64,000 bases of DNA from positions 428,501 to 492,500 of the forward strand of contig JACQXA010000004.1 of NCBI GenBank assembly GCA_016208975.1, written 5' to 3'. A program made the translations under genes and the position numbers. Source of the stretch: Nitrospinota bacterium. GTDB lineage: Bacteria; Nitrospinota_A; UBA7883; JACRLM01. The notes below the pieces were generated by a model, which saw only the letters and a program-made list of their open reading frames with translations, made no database searches and was not told where the DNA came from. Positions 7,696 to 17,199 of this stretch are shown piece by piece (positions within the stretch are counted from its first letter, which is position 1; the number at the start of each line of letters is the position of its first letter).

Positions 7696-8343
7696 TCAAA
7701 TTGGCACACTTTCCACCACAGCGGCTTGCTCCACCCTTTCATAACGGGCGGCGAAATTGTCCATCTTCAACGCCAGCAGGCGGGCCAGCCTTTTGAGGTA
7801 TCGCACGCCATCCCCTTCGTTGAATCTTGTGGGAATGGAGCTTCCAAAGGCCACCACCGCCAGCAACCCTCCGGCGCTTCTGACAGGCAGAAGAGCCTCG
7901 GAACGCACCTTCATGCACAATCCGTTTGGGAAGAAGGTTTCAGACCCCTTTTTGCCCCGGCGCAGGCGTGGCTCTGTAAGATCAACCAGTGACTGGTCGG
8001 CCATAAGCTCCGCGAAGAAAACATTGCCGGAATTGATGAACACGTTTACGCCGGGCTCCTTGTACCCTTCGGGGTAGCCATTCTCGAACCGTGTGTCCAG
8101 GGTGACGGTTATGGCGTCCAGCCCGAAGATCTGCCGTCCCTGGGTGATGAGCGTGTCGAACATCTCTTTAAGCGACCCGGAGGTGAAGATTATCTCCTCC
8201 ATCTCCTCCACCCGCTGGTCCTTTATCTCGTTCTCCTCGGAGCAGTTGATGAGGAACTTGAGCTTCTTGCTCAACGACGCCACCGATTCCCTGAGCCGCA
8301 CATTGTTCATCTTAAGAGACTGCGAGGCCAGATCCTGCTTCAT
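7696..8343 (-). CDS. DUF484-like GAF-domain protein
   Basis: A 215-residue soluble protein with an N-terminal coiled coil (residues 1-50, NVRLRESVASLSKKLKFL) followed by a GAF-like domain (about 55-200). GFL-type strands and AALLPVRSAGGLLAVVAFGS match the DUF484 family, often encoded near xerC or dapF in proteobacteria. The function is unknown. It follows ftsZ with 15 bp between them, so it is the last gene of the dcw transcription unit. A role connected with division or chromosome dimer resolution is guilt by association only. Confidence 0.7.
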   Translation of the reverse strand: MKQDLASQSLKMNNVRLRESVASLSKKLKFLINCSEENEIKDQRVEEMEEIIFTSGSLKEMFDTLITQGRQIFGLDAITVTLDTRFENGYPEGYKEPGVNVFINSGNVFFAELMADQSLVDLTEPRLRRGKKGSETFFPNGLCMKVRSEALLPVRSAGGLLAVVAFGSSIPTRFNEGDGVRYLKRLARLLALKMDNFAARYERVEQAAVVESVPI

Positions 8344-8358
8344 ACCGTAATGCTCCCC

Positions 8359-9609
8359 CTAGTCCGCCTGGCGCCGGATGAACGCGGGTATGGCCAGGTT
8401 TTCGTTCTGGATGTCCATATCACCGTTGACCGCTTTCAAAGTTGGCCGCCTGGGTGGCACGAAAGCCCTTTCCGCCGCAACTTCCCGCGCGATGTCGTCT
8501 GCTATCAGCCTGTCGCGGGATATGCGGAGGGGGGCTATCTTCCCCTGGGGCGCCAGCTGGTCCTGCCGGGAGGATGAACCGTACTCGTCGCCCCTGCGCC
8601 CTTCCTGGAAGGCCTTGAACCCGGTGGCGATGACGGTAACGCTAACGCGTTCGCCCATGGTCTCGTCTATCACCAGCCCGAACTTGATGTCCGCGTCGTG
8701 GTCGGCGTGGTCGGTGATGAAGGATACGGCCTCGCTCATCTCGTTGAGGGAGAAATCCGGCCCGCCGGTGATGTTTATCAAAAGCCCCTTGGCGCCGTCT
8801 ATGTGGGAGTCTTCCAGCAGGGGGCTGTTTATGGCGCTCTGGGCGGCTTCCATGGCGCGTTTGTCGCCGGAACCCACGCCCACGCCCAACAGGGCCATGC
8901 CTTTCTGGCTCATCACTGTGCGCACGTCGGCGAAGTCCACGTTTATGTTGCCCACGCCGGTGATGATGTCGGATATGCCTTTAACCGCGCCGGACAGCAC
9001 CCCGTCGGCCTTGCCGAAAGCGGCCACGGCGGGGGTGGACTTGTCCACATACCCCAGCAATTGCTGGTTGGGGATAATTATGAGCGTATCGGCGTTCTTC
9101 CTTAACTCCGCCAGCCCCTGCTCGGCGTTGCCCAGCTTCCTTTTCCCCTCAAAGGAGAAAGGCTTTGTTACCACCGCCACGGTAAGCGCTCCCATCTCCT
9201 TGGCGATAGCGGCTATAACCGGCGCGGCCCCGGTGCCAGTGCCGCCGCCCATGCCAGCGGTGACGAACACCATGTGGGCGTCCCTTAAATGCTCCCTTAT
9301 ATCCTCCTCATCCTCGATGGCCGAGGCCTTGCCCACCTCGGGCCTGCCGCCGGCGCCAAGCCCGCGGGTGTGCTGTTTGCCCAGCTGTATCTTCTGCGGC
9401 ACGGGCGAGGCGCGCAGGGATTGCGCGTCGGTATTGGCCACGATAAACTCCACGCCGGATATGCCGTGGTTTAGCATGGTGCGCACGGCGTTGCCCCCGC
9501 CGCCCCCAACGCCCACCACCTTTATCTTCGGGGTGAAGTTGTAATCCGCAATGCTGTCGGCGCAATCGAAAATCACTTCGCTGTCATCTATATCCTGGAA
9601 CTCGCTCAT
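8359..9609 (-). CDS. ftsZ: Cell division protein FtsZ
   Basis: The 416-residue tubulin homologue that polymerises with GTP into the division ring. It shows VGVGGGGGNAV near the N-terminus, the GTP-binding GGGTGTGAAP signature, the T7-loop region NVDFADVR, a variable linker, and a C-terminal peptide (IPAFIRRQAD) of the type that binds FtsA. The start at 9609 (MSEFQDID) has GGGAGG 6 nt upstream; an upstream in-frame start at 9642 lacks support. It closes the division part of the dcw cluster, 71 bp after ftsA. Confidence 0.97.
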   Translation of the reverse strand: MSEFQDIDDSEVIFDCADSIADYNFTPKIKVVGVGGGGGNAVRTMLNHGISGVEFIVANTDAQSLRASPVPQKIQLGKQHTRGLGAGGRPEVGKASAIEDEEDIREHLRDAHMVFVTAGMGGGTGTGAAPVIAAIAKEMGALTVAVVTKPFSFEGKRKLGNAEQGLAELRKNADTLIIIPNQQLLGYVDKSTPAVAAFGKADGVLSGAVKGISDIITGVGNINVDFADVRTVMSQKGMALLGVGVGSGDKRAMEAAQSAINSPLLEDSHIDGAKGLLINITGGPDFSLNEMSEAVSFITDHADHDADIKFGLVIDETMGERVSVTVIATGFKAFQEGRRGDEYGSSSRQDQLAPQGKIAPLRISRDRLIADDIAREVAAERAFVPPRRPTLKAVNGDMDIQNENLAIPAFIRRQAD

Positions 9610-9680
9610 CTCATCCTCCCTAGCGTTTATTGCCTTGCGCATGGCGGCCCGTTAAAAAGCCGCCCCTCCCGTGTGACCTA

Positions 9681-10910
9681 TCAGAAAAAATCCTTTATCC
9701 AGTCTTTTATCTTCACCAGCCCGCCGTCCAGAGCGCCTTTGCCACGGCTTCTCCTCTTGCGTCCACTGGCCATATCCCTCGCCCCGTAAAGAATCAGCCC
9801 CACCGCGGTGGCGTATTCGGCGCTGTCCACAATGTCGGTAATGCCGCCGAGCTTTCGCGGATGCGCCCGGCGCACCGGCATGTTGAAAATAGCCTCGGCT
9901 ATCTCCGGCATCCCCTGCATCATGGCCGTGCCTCCTGTAAGCGCCAGGCCCGCCGCCAGCTGGTCCAGATAGCCGGATACCTCCAGGTCGCGTTTGACCA
10001 TCATGAATATCTCCTCCACCCGAGGCTGGATTATGTCCGCCAGTGTCCTGCGGTAAACCTGCCGCGCCTCGCGTTCACCAACGCCGGGCACATCTATCAC
10101 CTCGTCGTCGGGCACCAGGTCTGACGCGGCGCAACCATAAAGACGTTTTATCTTCTCGGCTTCGTGCCCCGGGGTGCGGAAGCCGATGGATATGTCCCCG
10201 GTGATGTCGTTTCCGCCCAGGGTCACCACCGAGGTCCATTTGATGGAGCCTTTGTGGTATATGGCTATGTCGCAAGTGCCGCCACCCATGTTCACCAGGG
10301 CCACGCCCAGCTCTTTCTCGTCCTCGTCCAGCGCCGCCTCGGAGGCGGCCAGCTGTTCGGCCACAGTGGCCGAAACCACCAGCCCCGCCCTGTTCACGGA
10401 ACGCACGATGTTCTGTATCCACGTTACCGACCCGGTGATGATGTGCACCTTGGCCTCCAGCCGCACACCCCGCATACCCACGGGTTTGGCCACGCCCCCC
10501 TGCTCGTCCACGATGAATTCCTGGGAGAGCGTGTGGATCATCTCCCGGTCCATCGGTATGTTCACCGCCTTGGCCGCCTCCAGCACCCGGTCCACGTCGG
10601 CCTGGGTAACCTCCGAGCCTTTCACGGCGATTATGCCGTGGCTGTTTATCCCCTTGATATGCTCCCCGGCCACCGAGGCGTAAACGCTTTCTATCTCCGC
10701 CCCCGCCATGGTTTCCGCCTCTTCCACGGCGGCCTTTATGGACTCTACCGTGGACTCGATGTTCACCACCACACCCTTGCGCAGGCCGTGGGATGCGTGG
10801 CTTCCCAGTCCCACTATGTCTATGGCCCCACCGCTAATGTCCGCCAGCACACAGCAGGTCTTGGAGGTGCCGATATCCAAACCGGCGATTAGTTCCCTGT
10901 TCTTGGCCAT
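9681..10910 (-). CDS. ftsA: Cell division protein FtsA
   Basis: A 409-residue actin-like ATPase that tethers FtsZ to the membrane. IAGLDIGTSKTCCVL is the phosphate-1 motif, GVALVNMGGGTCDIAIY the phosphate-2 motif, and LTGGTAMMQGM the adenosine motif. The C-terminal end (GGLVKIKDWIKDFF) is an amphipathic membrane-targeting helix preceded by a basic linker. The start ATG lies 5 bp after the ftsQ stop. Confidence 0.96.
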   Translation of the reverse strand: MAKNRELIAGLDIGTSKTCCVLADISGGAIDIVGLGSHASHGLRKGVVVNIESTVESIKAAVEEAETMAGAEIESVYASVAGEHIKGINSHGIIAVKGSEVTQADVDRVLEAAKAVNIPMDREMIHTLSQEFIVDEQGGVAKPVGMRGVRLEAKVHIITGSVTWIQNIVRSVNRAGLVVSATVAEQLAASEAALDEDEKELGVALVNMGGGTCDIAIYHKGSIKWTSVVTLGGNDITGDISIGFRTPGHEAEKIKRLYGCAASDLVPDDEVIDVPGVGEREARQVYRRTLADIIQPRVEEIFMMVKRDLEVSGYLDQLAAGLALTGGTAMMQGMPEIAEAIFNMPVRRAHPRKLGGITDIVDSAEYATAVGLILYGARDMASGRKRRSRGKGALDGGLVKIKDWIKDFF

Positions 10911-10915
10911 GTCTT

Positions 10916-11770
10916 CTATCCTCTGCTTCCATTTCCGGCGCTTCGCGGCGACGGATACGTGACAATCACCTTGTCGGCGAACATCATGCTCAGCGACAAA
11001 GGCGTCCCCTCCTTAGTCCTCAAGATGTGGTCCACGGTAATCAGCCTCTCCACTTCATCCTCCCACTTGCGTCTTGGGAACGTAAGCGAGGTTTGAGAGT
11101 CCTTGATCCGTATTTTTATTTTCCCCGGCTCGGCCAGGTCGAATCCCATCACCTGGTGTTTTCCCAAAAACCTGTAGCCGCTCAAGCGTTCCCATGCGTA
11201 AACGGCGGCTTTGAAATCCTGCTGGGAAAGCTTTGCCCCAGCCGTCACTTTGCCATCTTCCACCGGGGCTCCCTCGATGATCGGCAGGAGGATTTCCGCC
11301 GGGTTCTCGGCGGGGCATATCAGCACGCCGCCGTCGTCCACCACCCAGAACTCTTTCCCAGCCCTGGCCACGAACGCCGGAACCCGTTCCTTTATCCTTA
11401 CGCCCAAGGTGGAGGGAAGCTCGCGCCTCAGCTCCACTTCGCCCACCCAGGGGTGGGCTAACAACCTCTTGCTTATCTCACGCATGTCCAGCGACAGGGT
11501 GTTGCGCCCCTCCACCGGCCCGGCCAGCTTCTTTATCTCCTCCTCGTGGATGACAGAAAGGCCTTCCACACGGATCTGCGACACGTCGAAATAACGGTTT
11601 TTCACCGCCGCCTCGTAGCCTGTGTTGGCGCCGAAAGCCATAATGGCCACCGCCGCCAGCGCCGCCATGGTTTTAAGCGCCGCCCAAACCACCACCCGGG
11701 CCGCCTTTTTTCGTCCCTTTCCGGCGGAACCTGTCATCTTTCCATTGGGGGTATTCTGTTCACCGGTCAT
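10916..11770 (-). CDS. ftsQ: Cell division protein FtsQ
   Basis: A 284-residue bitopic protein: a cytoplasmic basic N-terminus, one membrane helix (about residues 25-48), a POTRA domain (FDVSQIRVEGLSVI) and an FtsQ beta domain ending with the YPSPRS region. It bridges FtsZ-side and periplasmic division proteins with FtsL/FtsB. The ATG overlaps the 3' end of ddl by 11 bp, which indicates translational coupling. Confidence 0.93.
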   Translation of the reverse strand: MTGEQNTPNGKMTGSAGKGRKKAARVVVWAALKTMAALAAVAIMAFGANTGYEAAVKNRYFDVSQIRVEGLSVIHEEEIKKLAGPVEGRNTLSLDMREISKRLLAHPWVGEVELRRELPSTLGVRIKERVPAFVARAGKEFWVVDDGGVLICPAENPAEILLPIIEGAPVEDGKVTAGAKLSQQDFKAAVYAWERLSGYRFLGKHQVMGFDLAEPGKIKIRIKDSQTSLTFPRRKWEDEVERLITVDHILRTKEGTPLSLSMMFADKVIVTYPSPRSAGNGSRG

Positions 11771-12701
11771 CGGCTAAAGCCTCCATAAGGATGGTCAACA
11801 CCAGGTCATCGAACGAAAGTCCCACGGCGGCGGCCTCTTTGGGCAGAAGGCTGGTTTCCGTCATTCCCGGGATGGTGTTGAGCTCCAGAAACCAGGGTTT
11901 GCCCGCCCGGTCCACAATAAACTCGGAACGGGTGGCCCCCTTGCAACCCAGCGCCCCGTGTACGGCCAATGTCATGCGGGCGGCCTCTTGCAACGACCCG
12001 TCCGCCAGCCGGGCGGGAATGTGGTAATGGGTAGAGCCTGGGGTATATTTATGGGTGTAGTCGTAAAAACCCCCGGTGGTCTCTATCTCCACGGCGGGCA
12101 AGGCCATGTCGCCCAGCACGCCAACGGTTATAAGCGCGCCTTCCACGAAATCCTCGGCCACCATTTCATGGTATTCGCCGAATGCCCTTTCCACCGCATC
12201 CGCTATCTTGTCGCCGGAAAGGCAGACCGTAACACCTATGGACGATCCTCCAACCGAAGGTTTTATGACCACCGGCGCGGCCAGGGACGCTATCGCCGTT
12301 TCCCTGTCCGCGTCGTTTTTCCCTATAACCCGGTAACCCGGCGTGGCCACGCCGATGCTTTGGCAAACCATTTTCGTGAGCCGCTTGTTCATGGCTATGG
12401 CGCTGGCCGCCACCCCGGAAGCGGTGTATGGAACGCCCATGGCCTCCAGCGCCCCCTGGATGCACCCATCCTCGCCATAGCGGCCATGCAGGGCGATGAA
12501 CGCCACGTGGGCGCCGCTCTTTTTTATCTGCTCGCATACGTCGCGGCCGGCGTCTATGCTTACAGAGGGGATCCCCAGCCGCGCAAGGGCCCCCAGCACG
12601 GCGGCGCCGGTTTTCAGGCTTATCTCCCGTTCGCTGGACAGGCCGCCCATGAGTACGGCCACTTTTTTGTATTTGAGCGTATCTATGCGAGCCTTACTCA
12701 T
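11760..12701 (-). CDS. ddl: D-alanine--D-alanine ligase
   Basis: A 313-residue ATP-grasp enzyme making the D-Ala-D-Ala dipeptide used by MurF. VLMGGLSSEREISL, HGRYGEDG, KPSVGGSSIGV and ELNTIPGMTETS are the family motifs. The start at 12701 (MSKARID) overlaps the murB end by 8 bp; a 5-codon longer frame to 12716 is possible but less likely. It lies between murB and ftsQ, the standard dcw position. Confidence 0.95.
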   Translation of the reverse strand: MSKARIDTLKYKKVAVLMGGLSSEREISLKTGAAVLGALARLGIPSVSIDAGRDVCEQIKKSGAHVAFIALHGRYGEDGCIQGALEAMGVPYTASGVAASAIAMNKRLTKMVCQSIGVATPGYRVIGKNDADRETAIASLAAPVVIKPSVGGSSIGVTVCLSGDKIADAVERAFGEYHEMVAEDFVEGALITVGVLGDMALPAVEIETTGGFYDYTHKYTPGSTHYHIPARLADGSLQEAARMTLAVHGALGCKGATRSEFIVDRAGKPWFLELNTIPGMTETSLLPKEAAAVGLSFDDLVLTILMEALADDR

Positions 12702-13575
12702 CGAATTCCCCCACAAGCTTTATCTCCGGCGCAAGTTTCACGCCGGACATTTCGTAAACCCTGTCCTGGGCCAGCTTCATAAGCGCGCGCACGTCCCGCG
12801 CAGTGGCGCCACCTTCGTTCACTATGAAATTGGCGTGTTTTTCAGACACCCTGGCGCCTCCAATTCGAGTCCCCTTAAGCCCAGCGGCCTCTATGAGCCG
12901 TCCGGCGTAATCCCCCGGCGGGTTTTTAAACACCGATCCGGCGGAGGGAATGTCCAGCGGCTGTGAAGCCTTCCGCGCAAGCTGGGACTGTCGCATCCGC
13001 TCTTTTATCCGCGCCCTGTCCCCTTCCCGCGCCACGAAGCGGCAGGAAAGAATCAACGCGTCTTTAGGCAAGGCTGACGAACGGTACGCAAACCCCATAT
13101 CGTCACTTCCCAAAGTAATGGTCTCCCCTTCCCTTGTGACAACGGTGGCGGACAAGAGGACATCTTTAACCTCTCCGTCCCTCGTTCCCGCGTTCATCAC
13201 TATCGCTCCTCCAACCGTGCCCGGAATCCCATGGGCGAACTCAAGCCCGCTCAACGACTGGCGGCATGCCGCCACCGCAAGTTTCGTAAAAGAAACCCCG
13301 GCTTGCGCCTCTATTACCATTTGCCCGCCGGGCCCCTGCAAAAACTCCACTTCGGCCAGTACACCCGCAAGGCAAAGCGCCGTTCCCCTCACGCCCGCGT
13401 CCGACACCAGCGTGTTCGATCCGCCGCCCAGGATGAGCGAAACCTCTCCGGAGCGTATCCACCTCCCCGCCTCTTCCGCCGTGGCGGGAAAAACCAGCCT
13501 GTCCGCCGGGCCGCCTATTCCAAAGGTGGTAAGCCCGGCCAGTGGAGCGTTCACCTCCACCAATCCTTTTTTCAT
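12694..13575 (-). CDS. murB: UDP-N-acetylenolpyruvoylglucosamine reductase MurB
   Basis: The 293-residue FAD flavoprotein that reduces UDP-GlcNAc-enolpyruvate to UDP-MurNAc. TTFGIGGPAD and LGGGSNTLV are the FAD-binding motifs. FAHGIPGTVGGAIVMNAG follows, then the catalytic serine in PSAGSVFKNPPG, and NFIVN near the end. The short form is typical of type II MurB. It starts 24 bp after murC and overlaps ddl. Confidence 0.95.
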   Translation of the reverse strand: MKKGLVEVNAPLAGLTTFGIGGPADRLVFPATAEEAGRWIRSGEVSLILGGGSNTLVSDAGVRGTALCLAGVLAEVEFLQGPGGQMVIEAQAGVSFTKLAVAACRQSLSGLEFAHGIPGTVGGAIVMNAGTRDGEVKDVLLSATVVTREGETITLGSDDMGFAYRSSALPKDALILSCRFVAREGDRARIKERMRQSQLARKASQPLDIPSAGSVFKNPPGDYAGRLIEAAGLKGTRIGGARVSEKHANFIVNEGGATARDVRALMKLAQDRVYEMSGVKLAPEIKLVGEFDE

Positions 13576-13599
13576 CGGCTTCTCTCATTCCTTATTCCG

Positions 13600-14997
13600 T
13601 CAGGCCAGCGCGGAGAGGATCCTGCCGCCCAGTTGAGTCACATTTCCAGCGCCAAGGGTAAGCACAATGTCCCCCTCGCGCGCGGTCTCCAGCGCGATCT
13701 TCAGGGCCGCGTCCAGGCTGGCGGCGAACTTCACCCCTTTTTTCCCGTGGGCGGCCACCCCTTCGGCCAGGATCTCACCGCGTACCCCTTCAATGGGCGC
13801 CTCACCGGCGGCGTATATCTCCATAACGATGAGTTCGTCGGCGTCGTAGAAAGAGGTGTGGAACTCCTCCATCTGGTCGCGGGTCCTGCTGTACCTGTGG
13901 GGCTGGAACACCACCACAAGCCTCCTGTCGGCGAAACCTTCCTTGATGGCGCGCAAGGTGGCGCGGATCTCGTTGGGGTGGTGGCCGTAATCGTCTATCA
14001 TCATTATTCCGCGCGCCTCGCCCTTCACCTGGCACCGCCGCTGGACACCGGCGAAACCGGTTAGCGACGCCACCGCCCCGGCGGGCTCCATGCCAAGCTC
14101 CATCCCCACAGACATGGCCGCCAGAGCGTTATACACGTTATGCACGCCGGGCATGGATATGCCCACGCGGCCCACTTCATGCCCTTCTAACGCCACGGTG
14201 AAGGTGGAATTGAACTTGTCGTATTTTATTTCCCGCGCCGTAAGGTCGGCCGTGGACTTAATGCCGTAAGTTCGGAACCGCTTGGTGACGTGGGGGATTA
14301 TTTCCTGTATCGCCGGGTCGTCCAGGCACAGCACCGACACGCCGTAGAACGGGGTCTTGTTGATAAACTCCACGAAGGCGCGTTTGACGTTGTCGAAGGA
14401 GCCGTAATGGTCCAGGTGCTCGGCGTCTATATTGGTCACTATGGCTATGGTGGGATACAGCTTCAGGAACGACCCGTCGGACTCGTCCGCCTCGGCCACC
14501 AGAAACTCACCCTGCCCCAGCTTGGCGCCGGAGCCGAACCTGTCCACCTTGCCGCCGATGATTATCGTGGGGTCATATCCACCTTTTGTGAGGGTCACCG
14601 CCGTCATGGAGGTTGTGGTGGTCTTGCCGTGGGCGCCCGCCACCGCCACCGAGTGTTTCATCCGCATAAGCTCGGCCAGCATTTCCGCCCTGGGGATCAC
14701 CGGTATCAGGCGGCTCCTGGCTTCCACTATCTCCGGGTTGTCGCTCCGGATGGCGGAGGAGACCACCACCACGTCGGCTTCGCCAACGTTTTGCGCCCCA
14801 TGGCCCACGGCCACCCTCGCCCCCATCGAACGCAGGACCTTCACCGTGTCAGACTCGGCCACGTCCGACCCTGTAACCGCGTACCCCATGTTAAGCAGTA
14901 TCTCCGCTATGCCGCTCATCCCCGCCCCGCCTATGCCGACGAAATGCAGGGTCTTGGTTTTTCCGAACCTTTGAGTTTTCATTTCCTGTCCGTCCAC
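13600..14997 (-). CDS. murC: UDP-N-acetylmuramate--L-alanine ligase MurC
   Basis: A 465-residue Mur ligase adding L-Ala to UDP-MurNAc. HFVGIGGAGMSGIAEIL is the Rossmann UDP-binding motif, GAHGKTTTTSM the ATP-binding loop, and DDYGHHPNEI the C-terminal domain motif. The frame can start at GTG 14997, which has AAGGA 7 nt upstream, or at ATG 14982 (MKTQRF), whose upstream sequence is poorly spaced; GTG was taken. It follows murG after 10 bp. Confidence 0.95.
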   Translation of the reverse strand: MDGQEMKTQRFGKTKTLHFVGIGGAGMSGIAEILLNMGYAVTGSDVAESDTVKVLRSMGARVAVGHGAQNVGEADVVVVSSAIRSDNPEIVEARSRLIPVIPRAEMLAELMRMKHSVAVAGAHGKTTTTSMTAVTLTKGGYDPTIIIGGKVDRFGSGAKLGQGEFLVAEADESDGSFLKLYPTIAIVTNIDAEHLDHYGSFDNVKRAFVEFINKTPFYGVSVLCLDDPAIQEIIPHVTKRFRTYGIKSTADLTAREIKYDKFNSTFTVALEGHEVGRVGISMPGVHNVYNALAAMSVGMELGMEPAGAVASLTGFAGVQRRCQVKGEARGIMMIDDYGHHPNEIRATLRAIKEGFADRRLVVVFQPHRYSRTRDQMEEFHTSFYDADELIVMEIYAAGEAPIEGVRGEILAEGVAAHGKKGVKFAASLDAALKIALETAREGDIVLTLGAGNVTQLGGRILSALA

Positions 14998-15007
14998 AGC
15001 TTTTTCC

Positions 15008-16081
15008 TTACGCCGCCACGAGCTTCATGAGCCCGTCGGCGATCTCCCGCGCCGCGTGGGGCCTGGCCATCCGCCGGGCGCTTTCGCCCATTTGGGCAAG
15101 TCCGGCGCGGTCATTTAAAAATTTCTCAACCATCCCGGCGATTGCGGCGCCGTTCAACCCCTGATCCCTCACCACCAGCGCCGCCCCCGCCTGGGCCATT
15201 GCCTGGGCGTTTTTCGTTTGATGATCGTCCGCCGCGTGGGGGAACGGAACGTAAACCGCAGGCCTGCCCACGGCGCATATTTCCGCCACGGCCCCGGCCC
15301 CGGCGCGGGAGATGACGATGTCCGCGTCGGCCAGCCTCTGGGGCATATCCGCGTAAAACGCCGAAGCCTCCCATCGGAACCTGGCGTTAATGTAGGCTTT
15401 CTTAACCCGCTCTATATCCTTGGCTCCGGTCTGGTGAACAACGCTTATGGAGCCCGCGAAAGCGTCCATCGTTTGCACAGCCTCCATCATTGCCGTGTTC
15501 ATGGAGGAGGCGCCCAGACTGCCCCCCACAACCAATATGCCCAGCCGCGAGTCCTGCCGTCTTCTCTGGACGGTGAAAAATTCCGGCCGTATGGGGTTGC
15601 CCGTCACAATCCCTTTGCCGCCGGGAAAGAAACTTTCAGAACCTGGCCAGGTGACGAAAACTTTTTGGGCTATCTTTCCCAGCCACCGGTTGGTCAACCC
15701 CGGCGCGGCGTTCTGCTCGGCCACCGCCAGCGGTGTTCCCGCAAGAACCGCCGCCAGCCCCACCGGGCCAGACGCATAGCCCCCGCAACCTAGTATCACG
15801 TCCGGCTTAAAATTACCCATGATCTCCCGAGCCTGTCCGACGCCCTTCACCAGCTTGGCCAGGGCCGATACGCGGCTTAAAAAACCTTTGCCTTTGATTC
15901 CCGCCACATCCAGCGTTTCGATGGCGAAACCCTCCTGGGGCACAAGCCTTGTCTCCACCCCGTTCACTGCCCCCACAAACAGGATTTCCACCCCGGCCCT
16001 CCGGGCCAATAGCTCCTTGGCCACCGCCACTCCCGGATAAACGTGGCCCGCCGTTCCGCCGCCGGTGATTATCACTTTCAT
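15008..16081 (-). CDS. murG: Lipid II synthase MurG (UDP-GlcNAc:lipid I transferase)
   Basis: A 357-residue GT28 glycosyltransferase that converts lipid I to lipid II at the inner membrane. It has the N-terminal GGGTAGHVYPG glycine loop, a second G-loop GGSLGASSMN, and the nucleotide-sugar site SRAGAGAVAEICAVGRPAVYVP. ATG 16081 overlaps the ftsW stop (ATGA) and has a GGAAAGG just upstream; the frame stays open far upstream but that part is antisense-like to ftsW and was discarded. Confidence 0.96.
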   Translation of the reverse strand: MKVIITGGGTAGHVYPGVAVAKELLARRAGVEILFVGAVNGVETRLVPQEGFAIETLDVAGIKGKGFLSRVSALAKLVKGVGQAREIMGNFKPDVILGCGGYASGPVGLAAVLAGTPLAVAEQNAAPGLTNRWLGKIAQKVFVTWPGSESFFPGGKGIVTGNPIRPEFFTVQRRRQDSRLGILVVGGSLGASSMNTAMMEAVQTMDAFAGSISVVHQTGAKDIERVKKAYINARFRWEASAFYADMPQRLADADIVISRAGAGAVAEICAVGRPAVYVPFPHAADDHQTKNAQAMAQAGAALVVRDQGLNGAAIAGMVEKFLNDRAGLAQMGESARRMARPHAAREIADGLMKLVAA

Positions 16082-17199
16082 GACCTTTCCAGATACGGCC
16101 TTGCGGCCTTCTCCGATATGTTCGCCAGCAGACCAACGCTTATGAGCCACATCACCAGCGCCGTGCCTCCCAAGCTTATGAAAGGAAGCGGCAGACCCTT
16201 GGTGGGCATGGCTCCGGCGATTACCGATATGTTCAACAACGCCTGTATGGTGATGGTGAAGGTTATGCCCAGGGCCAAAAGGGAGCTGAACCTGTCCTGC
16301 GCCATAAGCCCCGCGCGGATCCCTCGCCACGCCAGAATCAGGAATAGCCCCACCACCGTGAGCGCCCCCACCAGGCCCAATTCCTCGCCGATGATGGAAA
16401 ATATGAAATCCGTATGCGGCTCCGGCAGGTAGAAAAGTTTCTGTCTGCCATTGCCCAGGCCAACGCCCAGCACGCCACCCTTGGCCAGCGCCACGAAGGA
16501 CTGGATGATCTGATAACCTGAATCGGACGCGTCGTCCCACGGGTTGAGGAACGAGAGGATCCGGCGGCGCCGGTAGCCCACGTTGTAAACCGCCGCCCAC
16601 AGGATGGGCAGGGCCAGCAGAAATGTGCCCGCCAGGTAACGGCCACGGACACCCGAAATCAGGAACATGGTGAACGAGACCATGCCTATTATCATGGCCG
16701 TGCCCAAATCGGGCTGGAGCTGGATGAGGATGAACACCACCAGCAAGGCCACCAGGTTGGGCATGTAGCCGAACACGAAGTCCTTTATGGTGTTCTCCTC
16801 TTCTTTCTTGGCCAGAAAACCGGCGAAGAATATCACTATGCCCAGCTTGGCCACCTCTGAAGGCTGGACGGTGGCGAACCCGAGGTTTATCCATCTTTTC
16901 GCGCCGTTCACGTTCACTCCGAGCCCCGGCGCGTAAACCAGCACAAGCGCCGACAGGACCAGCGCGTAAATCAGCCATATCCTTTTTTTCAGGAACCGGT
17001 AATCGAACCTCATGGCGGCGAACATGCCCAGCACGCCCAGCAGGGACCACATCCCCTGCCGTTTGAGGAAATAATAGGAGTCCCCGTGTTTCTCTATGGC
17101 GATTACCGCCGAACTGGAGAAGATCATGACTATCCCCAGCCCCAGCAATAACAGGGCGCATATGATTATCCAGATGTCGGGCCTTGTTTTTACCGGCAT
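16078..17199 (-). CDS. ftsW: Septal peptidoglycan glycosyltransferase FtsW (SEDS family)
   Basis: A 373-residue SEDS protein with about ten membrane helices. MIFSSSAVIA near the N-terminus, LQPDLGTAMII, EELGLVGAL and GLPLPFISLGGTALVMWL are diagnostic. It polymerises lipid II at the septum with the FtsI transpeptidase encoded in the same cluster. It overlaps murD by one base upstream and murG by four bases downstream. Confidence 0.96.
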   Translation of the reverse strand: MPVKTRPDIWIIICALLLLGLGIVMIFSSSAVIAIEKHGDSYYFLKRQGMWSLLGVLGMFAAMRFDYRFLKKRIWLIYALVLSALVLVYAPGLGVNVNGAKRWINLGFATVQPSEVAKLGIVIFFAGFLAKKEEENTIKDFVFGYMPNLVALLVVFILIQLQPDLGTAMIIGMVSFTMFLISGVRGRYLAGTFLLALPILWAAVYNVGYRRRRILSFLNPWDDASDSGYQIIQSFVALAKGGVLGVGLGNGRQKLFYLPEPHTDFIFSIIGEELGLVGALTVVGLFLILAWRGIRAGLMAQDRFSSLLALGITFTITIQALLNISVIAGAMPTKGLPLPFISLGGTALVMWLISVGLLANISEKAARPYLERS